From assembly GCF_037975245.1 (NCBI RefSeq), contig NC_092570.1, positions 19,295,418-19,359,417 of the forward strand: DNA of 64,000 bases. The letters run 5' to 3'. Made by a program: the position numbers and the translations under genes. This DNA is from Apostichopus japonicus. Taxonomy: Eukaryota > Echinodermata > Holothuroidea > Aspidochirotida > Stichopodidae. The notes beneath the pieces are model-generated. The model was given only the letters and a program-made list of their open reading frames with translations. It searched no databases and had not been told where the DNA came from. Each line of letters opens with the position of its first letter. The first letter of the stretch is position 1. Positions 21,601-34,051 of this stretch are shown piece after piece.

Positions 21601-24600
21601 GCTAACCGGTTCAAGTGATCGAACACAGATATGACTAATACAGCTATGTTGCTTGTTTGTTTGTCTTCCCGGCACCTACCCAACGTCACGTAATAAACGA
21701 AATTATATCCGCACAATATAGAAGGCTAAACAATCATCGCAAAACAAAATCGGTCATAAGTTCGCACCCTTTCACCTTTCAGGAAAACATTCCTACTCAT
21801 GAGCTATTTCCCCTGATAGAAGTTTTCAATGTACATCGGTTCCTGAAAAGAAATGAATGACAGCTTCCGCAGCGAACCAACCAACCACCTCCTAGTCATA
21901 CGAATAACAAACGGTTATACTGTGTTACGTACAGTGTTGCCCAGGTGCCACCTATATATGCTAATGACTAATTAACGTTACAATCGACTTGATTAATTCA
22001 GCGCTACTGTTCGGGTTTCACATGCCAAATAACTAAAATACCTTTCAGGACTTATGATTGTTTTTCACGTAAATACTTTATCATCACATGTTTATCTAGT
22101 ATTTAACCTGCCTTTATCGCATTTTTGTGGAACAAGTTGTTCGAAGGGTAAAGTGCAACCCAGGCCATAACTGTATAGAGCACATGACTGATATTCAGCC
22201 AGCACTGTATCTCAGCGCTGCCATTCATTGGCATAATTCATGCAAGCAGACGTTTTTCTGTAGCCTACACGCAGGCGATTATATATACACGCATATACTC
22301 ATATGTGTACGGGAACTGTCTGTCAATGTCATAAAGCTTTCCTCTGCATATACAGTTGATGCGGTTCGTATATATAAAATATTAAATTTTCCATTCGCTT
22401 TTGATGAATAGTTTGTTTTGAAATACGAAGCGGTGAAATTTATTCGGAATCCATAAGTTCGCGATTCTGGATGTGAGAAATGATTTACTATAAAGAATTG
22501 TATTCGTAAGGTACGTATTGTAATTTAATTTGATGTTGCTATAGGCTAGCGTATAGTATACTATAAGCAGACAGGCACATCTATTATGTATAGAACTCAT
22601 CAGCTTTGGAAGGTTGGGCATAAACAACGAGGATTCACAATATCGGCCTATCGTGAGAGGTAGACCATCTGAACAAGAGGCATTGTAAGAAACAAATAAT
22701 TTATGCATAAAATTGACGTCGAGAAGACTTTCATATTTTATTACAAAAAAGGGAGTTCTAGCGCAATGGCGAGAGATCGTATATAGAAAACTAACGTACT
22801 TCGCTGAAAATGGCTTTTCCGATTTTTTGCGCTATCCGTAGGAAAATGTGACAATTGTAAATTTTGATTTTGTGGTTGTTTTCCAACTAATTGTGTTGAT
22901 TAATTTTAATTCAGGGAATAATTCATTATAAATTTACGCGATATGCAGTTTTCGCTTAGGCTAATATTTATGATACCACCTGCCTTACTGAGGATCAAGG
23001 TGTTACTTCTCAGTTTCTTGCACTGAGTTTCCGTATGCTTTGGTTCCAACGTATAACTATAATATAGCTCCATTAATATTATAATATTCGCATGTATTTT
23101 AGTTTTACAAAACCTCAACGTCAATAGTCCATGAGCCGAATTCATGGTACGTGTAAGCCGGGTATATTAAATAACAGCACGAATTGGAGATGGTGGGTGA
23201 GGAGTGTGGGCCGGGCACAGACGGAGGGTGTGGGAAGGTTTGAACAAAAATCGATTTCCACGTACTGAGCGTAAAACACGAAGGTATACTTGCCGACACC
23301 TGTGCTTGCTGTAACATATTTTATCCACAAAATTCGAACACCATAAAGAGATGTGTATCTTATACTTGAAGAATTGAGGGCATGTGGACGGCATAATAAT
23401 TGTATCGGGCTTCTAAAACTGTAGACCTACCATCCAATTATTGTAATATTTTAATTCTTATCAGCATTCTTCTCTTTTCACCAAAATAAAGATGTCCTTG
23501 AAAATCTATAGTTACGGTATATAATGTGACGTAACTAAAGATTTCCATAGCAACAACATCCGCTCATTCAAAGATTTGTTTTCGTCAAGGTTTGATATAT
23601 GAAAAGACAAAATACTCAGAATATGCCGGCGCTCGGCTCTTTTTCATGACGTCACTTGTTATGTTTATCGTTTCCCGCCATGTCATTTAGTGTGCAGGCT
23701 CGACTAAAAATAATATTATTATTTTTAAGTCGCATTCAAGTTCACATAGTAACGGCTGATGTGTCAAACAGCTCCTGATAGTCTCTTTAACCACATTTAG
23801 AAAAACAAAGACTTTTAGCTTAGGTCAACAGCACTTTTGTAGCACATGTTCTCTGGTATGCCTATATAGGTAATTAACATTGCTTAATTTGTATTTTAAT
23901 GATCCAATGGAGTTTGTACGTATAATTGTCATAGACCTTTCAAAGGTAAGGAGGAATTCTTGATTCTGTGTTGAACTATGCAATACATTGTTGTGTCCCG
24001 AGTGCACCTGATGAAGAGTGGAATTTTGCAAGTTACGCAATCATTTGAAATGCCACCAGCTAGTTGGCTATCATTCATAACGTAATCGACAGTAATGCGT
24101 GTCCTCGATTGAATTGAATACAGAGTTGGTTTAGTGACTGACCCACGGCCGAGAGGATCAGGGGTCCCCTCCTCCCCTTACAGTCAGTTTGTTCAACCCC
24201 CAAATGACTCAAAACATTGTCCAATAGCCTAACGTTTACTGAAAGTTGTCCCCATCCATTCCCAGCCTGAGCCCCAAATTATATTCAAATTTTAAGCCCG
24301 TCTTATACGTTATAGGCTACATAAAAGTAGTTTGTTTTTAAAAAAATAATTGTCGTCATATTAAGTTACAGCTGTTTTTGTTTGTTTTAGTTTCAACGAA
24401 AGTATATAGTCACTGTAGTGTTTATTTACTGGCTATCATCTGACGCATTTGTGATAGCATCGATCTCATAAAATTACGGTTACACACTGTAATACAGTAC
24501 CCTATATGATGTGAATAGTGCAGTGACAAAACCACTTTTCAATAAAGGTCACTTATAATACCAACTGCCATAACAGGACCAGTTTCCCCAGGCAATCACT

Positions 24601-24880
24601 TGCGTGAGAAAATAAGATATTGTTATTTCGCGAAGACTTCAAAAAGAACTGAAGTGCCAAAAAAATGGATACAAAAAAAAAACAGAAGCAATTTCATATA
24701 ATAGAATCAATTGAAATATGATTTATGAATCAATTTACAAATATGTTGACCTGTTGCTCGAATTGGTAATGCACTGTCTGATCGATAAGTGATGACAATA
24801 TCCCGGTCTGTTCGATGATTCAATTATGGCGTCAGTGCATGGGGAAAATATGTAATTATACATTCATCTCATTTAAAACG
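18630..24880. other. intergenic region upstream of FIS1, no coding exon recognised
   Basis: Includes the presumed FIS1 promoter just above 18629, for which I could not fix a TATA box or start site. It also holds runs of AGGCCTA-type motifs (18370-18480), poly-C and poly-G tracts (19515, 20020, 21505, 21560), a (TA)n tract at 20107-20148 and the tandem repeat at 20625-20975. A TGACGTCA octamer at 23647-23654 lies near TTTCCCGCC and could mark another promoter. Confidence 0.5.
20625..20975. repeat. about 90-bp tandem repeat, four copies
   Basis: Four diverged copies contain 'AGGCCCATGTTATCTG', '(G)TCCACAATTAGCGAA', 'GTCATGTATTCCAATAT' and 'CACCTATCTG', separated by C-rich spacers. Copies begin near 20627, 20716, 20794 and 20899. 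Confidence 0.85.
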
Positions 24881-24892
24881 CCCCACCCTCAA

Positions 24893-24935
24893 TGACGTCA
24901 TGTATATAAAATCAGTGCGCTATCACAACAAGTGC
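24893..24935 (+). promoter_or_regulatory. putative core promoter: CRE plus TATA box
   Basis: A perfect CRE octamer (TGACGTCA, 24893-24900) is followed directly by TATATAAAA (24903-24911). An initiation site would be expected about 30 bp further on, near 24930-24940. No exon was recognised downstream. It could serve the 5' UTR exon of the BTB gene 9 kb away or an unrecognised transcript, or it could be chance. Confidence 0.35.
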
Positions 24936-27917
24936 TCCTCTCTTAGGTGTCTCACATCTAAAACATACACCATCCCATCTACCAAACATGCAAATATTAT
25001 AACATTTAGCACAGCGTCACATTACGTTCTCTGTTTTCTTACAAATCTAACATCCAATTTATGTAATAAAACAGTTTGCGTTCCGGATGAACTGAGAAAC
25101 TAGTGATCTGAAAATTTGCTATACAGCTTACGTTATATATGGCTGATCTTAATACTCTCCATATTGGGTCGTAGCTCTGTCCCGCTGGCCCCCTCCCTCT
25201 CGTAATCCCCTCCCTCTCGTCACCCTTTCCTCTCGTCACTCCCTTTTAAAATTCCCTACCACCTCCTCCCCTCGATGAAACTCCTTCCATCTTGCCATTG
25301 TACAAGGAAGTATATTGCGATCATAATGTATACTAAGTTATGTTGTTTGTACCACACTGCAGTGCTGTAACGAGTTTTCAGTGTTAAACAATACTCACTG
25401 GATTTTTTCTTTGCTCTTGGTAAATATACACAGAAATTTACTTTGGCAGTAAAACGACACATCTGACGCGCCCAAAATATGATTAATAGTTTATCCCTGT
25501 ATGCTTATCATCTGTCTGTAGAGTAGGCTTTCTTTTAGTAAGTGTGTATATCGTACTAGGCTATTTAATATTTATCACCATAACGTTCACACGTTTTCAG
25601 GTCATTTGTAAATAAAATATTCATCAGTCATATAGTTAGTACGTACGTTACGTATATAGTAAGTTGGGGCCAACGATGGTGGTCTACAGCACAGACCGAG
25701 CTGTTGATTCGTCTATTTATGTCAGATAGCTGTCAACACCAAACATTGCAGTGATGGGAGAATTGAGCCAAGTACATTTTAATCGAGACAGTCAGACAAT
25801 TAGTTGTAATGCTATATTGAAGAAGGACAAACAGAAAAGTTAATACCTCAACGCAAATGATGTCGTCTTGATGAAATCATTCAAACTACCACAAACCTAT
25901 AGATTGCATTTAACCACTTCAATGTCTTCAAATTCTTGGCTGATAAGACTTTTTGTAGAGAGAACTTGACCAACGTGGCAATGAAATGTGGCAATGTAGG
26001 CTTCATATCTCCTTTAACAACCATTACTATTAATGCGTGGTAGGCTCCTACATGCTATCTACTGATGCATTGATAAACAATGTCACAGATACGGTTCTGA
26101 CACTTCTCTCAACATTTGTTTGGTAATGTAGAAATCTAGGGCAAGTTATTCATGCACTTGCGATTGCATTAACATAAAAGGTTTGATTGCGGCCTGCCGT
26201 GAAGTAGCAGGCTTTACACTTATCATAAACGAAAACTTGGTCTTATAAGACAGGAATTCGTGACAGAAAGTAGAGAAAGAAATAACACGAACTCTCGTTG
26301 CTGTGGTGATTCTCCTCCTGTGAAGCTGAAGTACGCTCGAAAATAAAACAGGAAAAGCATGTACTTTTACTGCACATTAAATGAAGTCATTCTCGATGTT
26401 AATTGTATCTGATGCTAACTAATTGTGTCTTTTGGATGGAAAAGATATGCCTCGTAGATCATTAAATAGAGAAACTTGGCGCGTGTAAACTTGCGTGAAT
26501 ATGGTGCAGAAAAGTGAAATACTAGCTACTCTAAATGCAGAGTAAATTTAATTCTTTATCTATCTCCAGGGGTTGTCTGCAACTCCCCTCAGTGCACGTC
26601 TCTGGCTGTACCCTATATAAATAGTGTTATACTAATTAGTGTATGCGTAAATTTTTTATTGTTACCGTTGTAGTATATAGGCTACTGATATCAGATTTGA
26701 CGAAGAAGTCACTGTAAAATACTATAGGCCGCGATTTCGGATTCTTTAATTAATTTGCTTGAGTTCGTCATACGTCGAACGATTTTCTGAATCTCTAGCA
26801 ACCAACATCAACCATAAGACATCTCCACATCTATAAGAAACAAAATTAATGCCTGCATGGGCTGTCTTTTTTTCTTTTTTGAGAAAACAGCAGCCGCAGT
26901 CTGTTCTTTATCTCAGACACTTTCTTGACAACATGGAGCAATGCGCGAGGTTGCGAAACCCTATAAACACTGTTATCTTTTCGATCATAAGTGTCAACAG
27001 CGACAATCTATTTCGTGACGGCTATTTTCATTCCTTTCAGTTACTTCTCAGGCGGTTAATTTCATCCTATTACTTCACTGACATTTTCCCTCCGACGAGA
27101 TTGGATCAGTCGGGTAAGGAAAGCTTTACAGACGCCTGGAGATAAAAAAGCTAATAATAATTTGAGACAAGGGCGCAAACAAATTGCTTTTCAAGATCGC
27201 GTCCCATTTACTATGATATCAACGCGGCGAGCATGAGCGTTTACAGAAGAACAACGTGCCCGTCCAACGATGTTTCGCGACTGCGCGCAGGTGCTCACAT
27301 TTCATTTATGTGCAGTGCGAAAGGATTCCTGTCATTGAAACAGTTTCATTCTTCATAGCTGCACTGCAGTGATGGTGCATACATTTCTCTTATTAAATCT
27401 CGTTTTGGCGGTCCCGCCGTTCAGGAATGAGTGCGACAATTATACACCCCACCCTTGTCTCTGATAAGTGATCGCAAAAAGAAGGCTTGATGTAAGCATT
27501 CACGATCCATACTGTTTCAGATGAGCTTCTGTTGGCTTCCGAACCCTTGGAAAATACTAAACTAAACCCATTATAGGAGGTTAAGACTATAAGTATATGC
27601 TAGTCAGAATTTCAACTTTGTTGTCTCTGAGTTTGTACTCTGGGAGAACTAGACCACACATACTCACTATCTACCCCTATACATATCCAATTTTCCCATT
27701 TCTAACTCCAATTAAACCCTTCCACCCCCCCCCCAAACCGCCACTGCGTAACCCATTCCTAGACACACCCCTCACCACATACACAACGAATGGTGACGCT
27801 TCGTGAGTGCTGATCTCATGTGTTTATTTTCTAAAATCTTTAATCGTATCGCTGGGTGTATCTGAATTGGGATATTTTCACACACTGAACTTTATGAATA
27901 TTCGCTAGTGAGTAAAT

Positions 27918-28326
27918 ATGTTGATATATATGTATATACATATATATATATACATAAATATATATATTTTATATATAATATATATATAATATATATTATA
28001 TATATATTTATATATATATTTTTTATATATATTTTATATATAATATATATATTACATATATTGTATATATATTATATTATATATAAATATATATATTATA
28101 TATATATATATTGTATATATATTATATATAAATATATATATTATATATATATTATATATATTACATATATAAATATTTTATATACATAAATATATTACAT
28201 ATATTATATATATATATTATATATGTATATATATATTTATTATAAATATATATATATATATATAGGCCTATGTTTATATATTATATATATATATATATAT
28301 ACAATATATATATATATACAATATAT
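27918..28326. repeat. TA-rich microsatellite block
   Basis: About 400 bp composed almost only of TATATA/ATATAA variants, capable of extruding cruciforms. The Tyr/Ile-rich open frame across it is an artefact. Confidence 0.95.
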
Positions 28327-28619
28327 CTACGGATTATGAATGCCGTGACGTCATAATATCAAAATAGTATCAAAATCGATATTATTAAAACAGCTGTTCA
28401 AGAATTTCGTCCTTTGTATGTGTGATGATGGAATGTACCGATAACGAATAATAGACATATACTAATTATGACAGTGACAATGACAATGGCGTGTCTTCAC
28501 GCCGAGTGACCTTAGAGAGAGTTGAATCGAAATATGGACGACCACGAATAACCAAAATAAATCCTACGTGTACCATGGCGTACTTGTTGCCATGAAACAT
28601 ACTTGATGTAATCTAAAGC

Positions 28620-29125
28620 ACGTCCCTCGGGATCGGGGGAGGGGGAGCAGGTTAGGGCCCTCTTATCACATATATTACAATTATGTACCAAACATTGTGC
28701 ACACGACATTCTAATACAATGGCATATTGATGGAACATACACTATGCCACTATATCCACTGTAAGAAAGGGATTGTTCTCTAGGTGCACCCCCCCCCCTA
28801 CTAACTCCATAAGGGCTTCTCTCTCTCTCTCTACATATATACATATATATCTCGTTTTTCTTCCCCCCGTCCACCCTCCCCGAGAAAAGAGGTTTTCGAT
28901 CCCCCCTTTCCATTATACCGTGGGATCGGAGGGGGAAATGTTTGGGTCCAATGATCACATCTATTACTACGATGTACGGTACCAAACATTGTGCTCAAGA
29001 TATTCTAATACAACGGTTTATTGATGTTACACATACACAATTACCCACCGTAAGAAGAGGGGCTGTTCTCTAAGTCCCCCCCCCCCACCACCTCCATAAG
29101 GGCTGCTCTCTATCTCTCACCCGTT
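28620..29125. repeat. local direct duplication (two copies of about 200 bp)
   Basis: Copy 1 (about 28627-28822) and copy 2 (about 28922-29121) share 'gggatcgg(g)ggaggg', 'gtaccaaacattgtgc', 'attctaatacaa(t/c)gg', 'ttgatg', 'gtaagaa', 'ttgttctcta/ctgttctcta', a C8-10 run and 'ctccataagggct', ending in CT microsatellite. Confidence 0.85.
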
Positions 29126-31966
29126 CTTCTTCCTCTACCCGCCCCACCCCATCCCCGCCACGACACCCACCCCCTAGATAACAGGTTTCGATCTCCTTTT
29201 ACATTAAAGGTGGCCATTGGCGTTATCCATATGTATATGGAAGGCTTAGTATAATATCACAAAGCAGCCTGGGCATATAGGCATACTGATTGATAACACC
29301 TGTTAAATTACATGTTCCTGTGATAACACTTCTGAGGTAGTCAACATTTTTTGTATATTTCTTTTCGTCTAATTAATAAGATATTTCCTATGGTTCCTAT
29401 GCTAATTACCAAAATGTGTTAGACTAAGAACTCTTGGCCTATTCTCATAGCCTATACGCACGGATACACAAACGCGTAACCATGCAACAATTATTATTTT
29501 CTCCTACGCAAATAGTGCGATTCAAAGAAATGTACGGTATATTATAATAGATAAAGGTTTGGAATGGGCACACCTGCAGCTAAAAAAATGCGACGCTTTG
29601 GTGATCACATTTATCGAGATTTGACTTCTTTCGTGACAGATAGAAACAAGTGTCTTATATTTAGTATTTGATTTGGACTTTCGAACATCAATATATGATG
29701 TGTTAACTAGTACACGGCACCGTATAGTGTCACAGTATAGTGTCACAGATAGTGTCACAGATACTTCATAGTCTAGTTTACGTACATGCACTATATGAAA
29801 GAAAGAAAATATTAATTATGCGTTTCATTCTCCGAGATTTTGAGGAAAACGCTCAAATGGCGATAGGACCAAGGTATATAGGCCTTTCTGGTTTGGGACG
29901 TTATCAAAGTCCAAAGTCATCATTTTTCGCAAGTTATGCTAGAGAGTCAGATAATGGTCACATATACTCCGACTTCATTTTACTGCCACCTGCATCTTAA
30001 AATTCTTTCTCATGGAGATTTAATTAGGCTGTCTAACTGAACACTCCTCAAAAGGTCTTGGAATAACTTGGCAGGTCAGAACCCCCCTCAGAAAATATAG
30101 TTTTGACAACTTAAAGGAGTTTTTTTTTTACGGAGAATGCTAAAATTTGTGGTCAATTTTTGCTGATGACCAAAGGAAATTGACATACACATGGCTCGAT
30201 ACAAATATAACCTGTAGTGCCTTTTGCACCATCCAGTGTGTGATGTTGTTTGTTTTATTCCAAATTTATTCGTTTGGCAAGTGGGCGTGATATCGATTAA
30301 AATAGCTCTCGGTTTACTGACGATTTTACCGACCATTAATTGTCACTGAATGAAACTGTTATAGGTAACTTGATAGCTACTGTCTCGGTACCTGATTTAA
30401 ACAGATGCCACGGTGTAGTCCGATCTACCAACCACCCCCCCCCCCTCCCCCAAGACGCATAGCCCACCTCCCGTGTTGCCAAAGTGTTTTCCCCATTTTA
30501 AGGCTCAGAGGATTGAAGTTATCATCATTTTATGGCTTACTGTACATTGCTATGACTTTTCATGACATCACATACTAGGCTCTTTATACACTGTTATAAA
30601 CTCGAAGTTTGAGGAAGGGAGAGAGGGGGTGAGGTCCGTTTGGGATGGGGTCCAAATCACATTTCTTTGAGAAAGTATTGTTTCGGTTGCGGGGCTTAGA
30701 TGCAAAATGTTGCTTTTTCATGGCTATAGCTTCATTTGCCATACGAATCTGCGCTCGTGTGCAATTCTTTGCCGTATCGGTTTCGTACCTATAACTTCTG
30801 TGGGGTGTGGCACACACCCCCCTCCCTCAGCAGCCTCCTCTCCCACCCCAACATTTTGTCTACCTATAGGCGGCTATACAGTGCATCATCAGCTATATAG
30901 CATAACCTCTGTTACTTCTGATGCGCTCTGTAAGGTTACTACTTCGCACCATAGCGCAAATAATACGACACAGTTTTAAAATAAGTATAATTTAGTGAAT
31001 CCATAGTAAACAGTGGTTAATTAAAACTTTAGAGAATAACGTGAAATATGTAAAGTATCATATACAACAAGCAGCATCTATACATTGCGTAATAAATGAC
31101 GTCACATGACAAAACGATTTTGTGACTGATATTCTAAAGTTTAATAATTTTATTTAAAGTTAAGTGGGTATTCCAAAACTCAGATGTGAATTACATTTTA
31201 TTCATAAACCCAGATGACCATTAGATTCAGGGCGCTGTAAAAATGACATTTATTTGCATGACTATAGGTTCCTCAATTCCATAAACATGACTTTCTTGTT
31301 TTCTAATTCTCTGCCCCTCTCTCTCTGCGCATTTGCCCCCGTCGTTTTTCTTTTATTTCCTATTCTTTTTGGCATGCATTAATATTTCCGGGTGTTTTTA
31401 ATTAAACTAATGCGTGAGTCGAATTCTCACTAACGTTTAGTCTATGATTTACCTTTCAGCCGTGACACAGAACTTGTATGCACCCGGAACACCATGTATA
31501 CACACACACAAGTTATGCAGAACGTGAACTTTTTTTAATAAGTAGTCGGCTGGTTTTGCACAATTGCGTTATGCCTATGACAACAACAACAAACAAACCC
31601 ATATTATGTATTATAGGCCTACGCGTCGTTATTGAAGGTATTGTAACTATAGTGTACTAAGCGGAATACGTATTACAGACAGCTCCACGGTATATAGCAG
31701 AAACATTTTAACAGGTATCGTGTGACTGTGCGCAGGGAGACGTACAAAAACGTCTGACTGTCTGATCTCCAAAGTTATTGCTGTTATTTATTAAGGAGGA
31801 AAAGATTATTATTTTTCGTGTTCATTTCTTATATGTCGTCTGCTAAACGTGAGTATTTATTTTTTGATTTTTTGAAACCGGTGATCGCTCTTGAGGTTGT
31901 AGCCTACGTTCGAATATGTAAGCCACACAACAACATGCATTCATTAAAACAATATTTATTTTGTAG

Positions 31967-32009
<43 letters not shown>

Positions 32010-32082
32010 ATATATATATGTGTAAATATATATATGTATATATATATATATACATTCATACATACATATATATATATATCAT
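31967..32082. repeat. (TA)n/(TG)n microsatellite
   Basis: Perfect TA dinucleotide runs with embedded TGTGTG and ACATACAT blocks. Confidence 0.95.
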
Positions 32083-33639
32083 AAAATTTACCTGCATTCA
32101 ACGGTTCATCATTTTATAATTATAACTGAGTAGCTTCCATGCAGCTTAATACCCTATTTCCCTCTTAGTTACTAGCCTACTTTGATATCCAAGTTGTGAG
32201 TTCTTGCATAAAGACGCTGTGATAGTCTTGAATCTGTGCATGTTTTCAAAAATAATCTGTATTACATATATTAAAACGCGCTACTCAAAATCTAATTAAG
32301 AAGTTTAACTTTGAGCGGTGCTGCGAGGCTGGGGCCGGGTGTCCCATCTTCCTGCCCACCACCCTACCCATCTCATCGCTCCGGATATGGGTATAAGGAG
32401 GGGTATCTTTGATAACTTCATGTCAGGACTATATACGTACACGTGCAGGTTTTCACTTTCGCTGCGTTAAAAGTTTCGCCCCCCCCCTTCCCCCACCTCA
32501 TACAATACGCTTTATTGGAAAGAAGCTATCGTGGTATCTGTTGGGAAATAATTTTACATTCGACGGTTAAACCTATCACCTGAAACCACTGTCGACAATA
32601 CAAATATAACTATAACGTAGCGTACTTTGCATACAAGGGTCAGGGCTGAATCATTTTTTTCACATATATTGTCATTGAGTATTGATGTAACCTTTACCGA
32701 CTAGTAGAGGATTTCTGCGAGTAAATATACCAAAAAAAATCTCTTAGATTTCATTTGTAAAACATTGTCTCAGTAACATATAGGCCTAGAATTGAATTTT
32801 GTGAAAAAATGGAATAATGTCGTATACTAAAGGCAACCTGCTACTCTTAGCCTAACAGTGTAAATTATTATATAAGCAAATCAGTTCCGATTCTGACATA
32901 GCAACAAAAATCTCAAAACACTAACAGGTATGAAGCGGTACCACTCACGTAAATTGGGTCACATGCCCTGTAACTTCAAGTACGTGGGCAGGTTCACAGT
33001 CGTTGTCATGGTCATATGGTGTAGACACGTTACGAGTGAGTCAGAACTTAGTCCTTTTGTCGAAAAGAAAAGGAAAAAAAAAGCCTTAGTGCAGACCAAA
33101 AACAAAGTGAAAGTTAGTGACAATGAATAAGCTCGATTTTACATAGCTATGTTGAGCTCCGTTGTTCATGTTTTAGGTAGAAATACCGTCTTCAACTGAC
33201 TTGTATCTCTACCGTTATGTATTTTGACTAAACTGAATGCACTGCGTGTAAACTTACTGTCCTTGTCCGCATTTCATAAGTTCAACGATGCGGTAATAAA
33301 GCGTGTATATGTAGGACTTTAATTAAACATAACCACTTGCATACGGCTGAATAACGATATAACAAAAAAACCTACTTGACGTCAGTTTTCGTGCGCGTCA
33401 CCACAGTGGACTATAAGAATGCTACCTTATATAAAGCTAATTTCTTGATGGCATGTTATGTACCATATTATTTGCGGAAGCCGACCACGCTATTCTTCAT
33501 TGATAATATTCAAGAATCGGGCGCAGTTTTTATCTGATGGGGGAGGGTGGGGCGGGAGGGAGGAAAAGAGTCATACCAATTAACGTTCACTGCATGTGAT
33601 AAAAATTGCCTGTAACAGCTTGGAATGCCCTCTTTCTGC

Positions 33640-33760
33640 ACCATCCGCACGTCGCACCATCACCACCCCGCACCATCACCATCCAGCACCATCCCCACGT
33701 CGCACCATCCCTACCCCGCAACATCACCATCCCGCACCATCATTAACCATGGAGAGTCAT
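33640..33760. repeat. CACCATC-type short tandem repeat
   Basis: Imperfect 10-21 bp units built from GCACCATC(A/C)CC(A/C)... run for about 110 bp, upstream of the BTB gene's splice acceptor. Confidence 0.8.
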
Positions 33761-34051
33761 GTATGACGCAAATCACTGAATTTCAAAAGTGCAGTCTTTC
33801 TTAATAGATATGGAATTGTGGCTCGACTTTGCAGATGTTATAAATTCCTTGATTTTCACGTTTTGCAATATTTTATTTTAATCTTTAGTGAGGAGCATAG
33901 TTTATGAAATTACTTATACTGTCCATTTTGTGTGTGTCTGTGTGTGTGTTTGGAGTTAAGGGAAGTGTTGTTCATAGCTAAACAATCTCTATTGCTAAAT
34001 GCATGTGAATGAATATCTTATTCTTGTTCATGTTTTTTTCTTTCTTCACAG

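Noticed and set aside
26849-27145. 98-codon open frame starting MPAWAVFFSF
   Set aside because: No domain, no supporting neighbours and ordinary AT-rich context; not distinguishable from chance.
27908-28189. Tyr/Ile-rich open frame
   Set aside because: Translation of the TA microsatellite.
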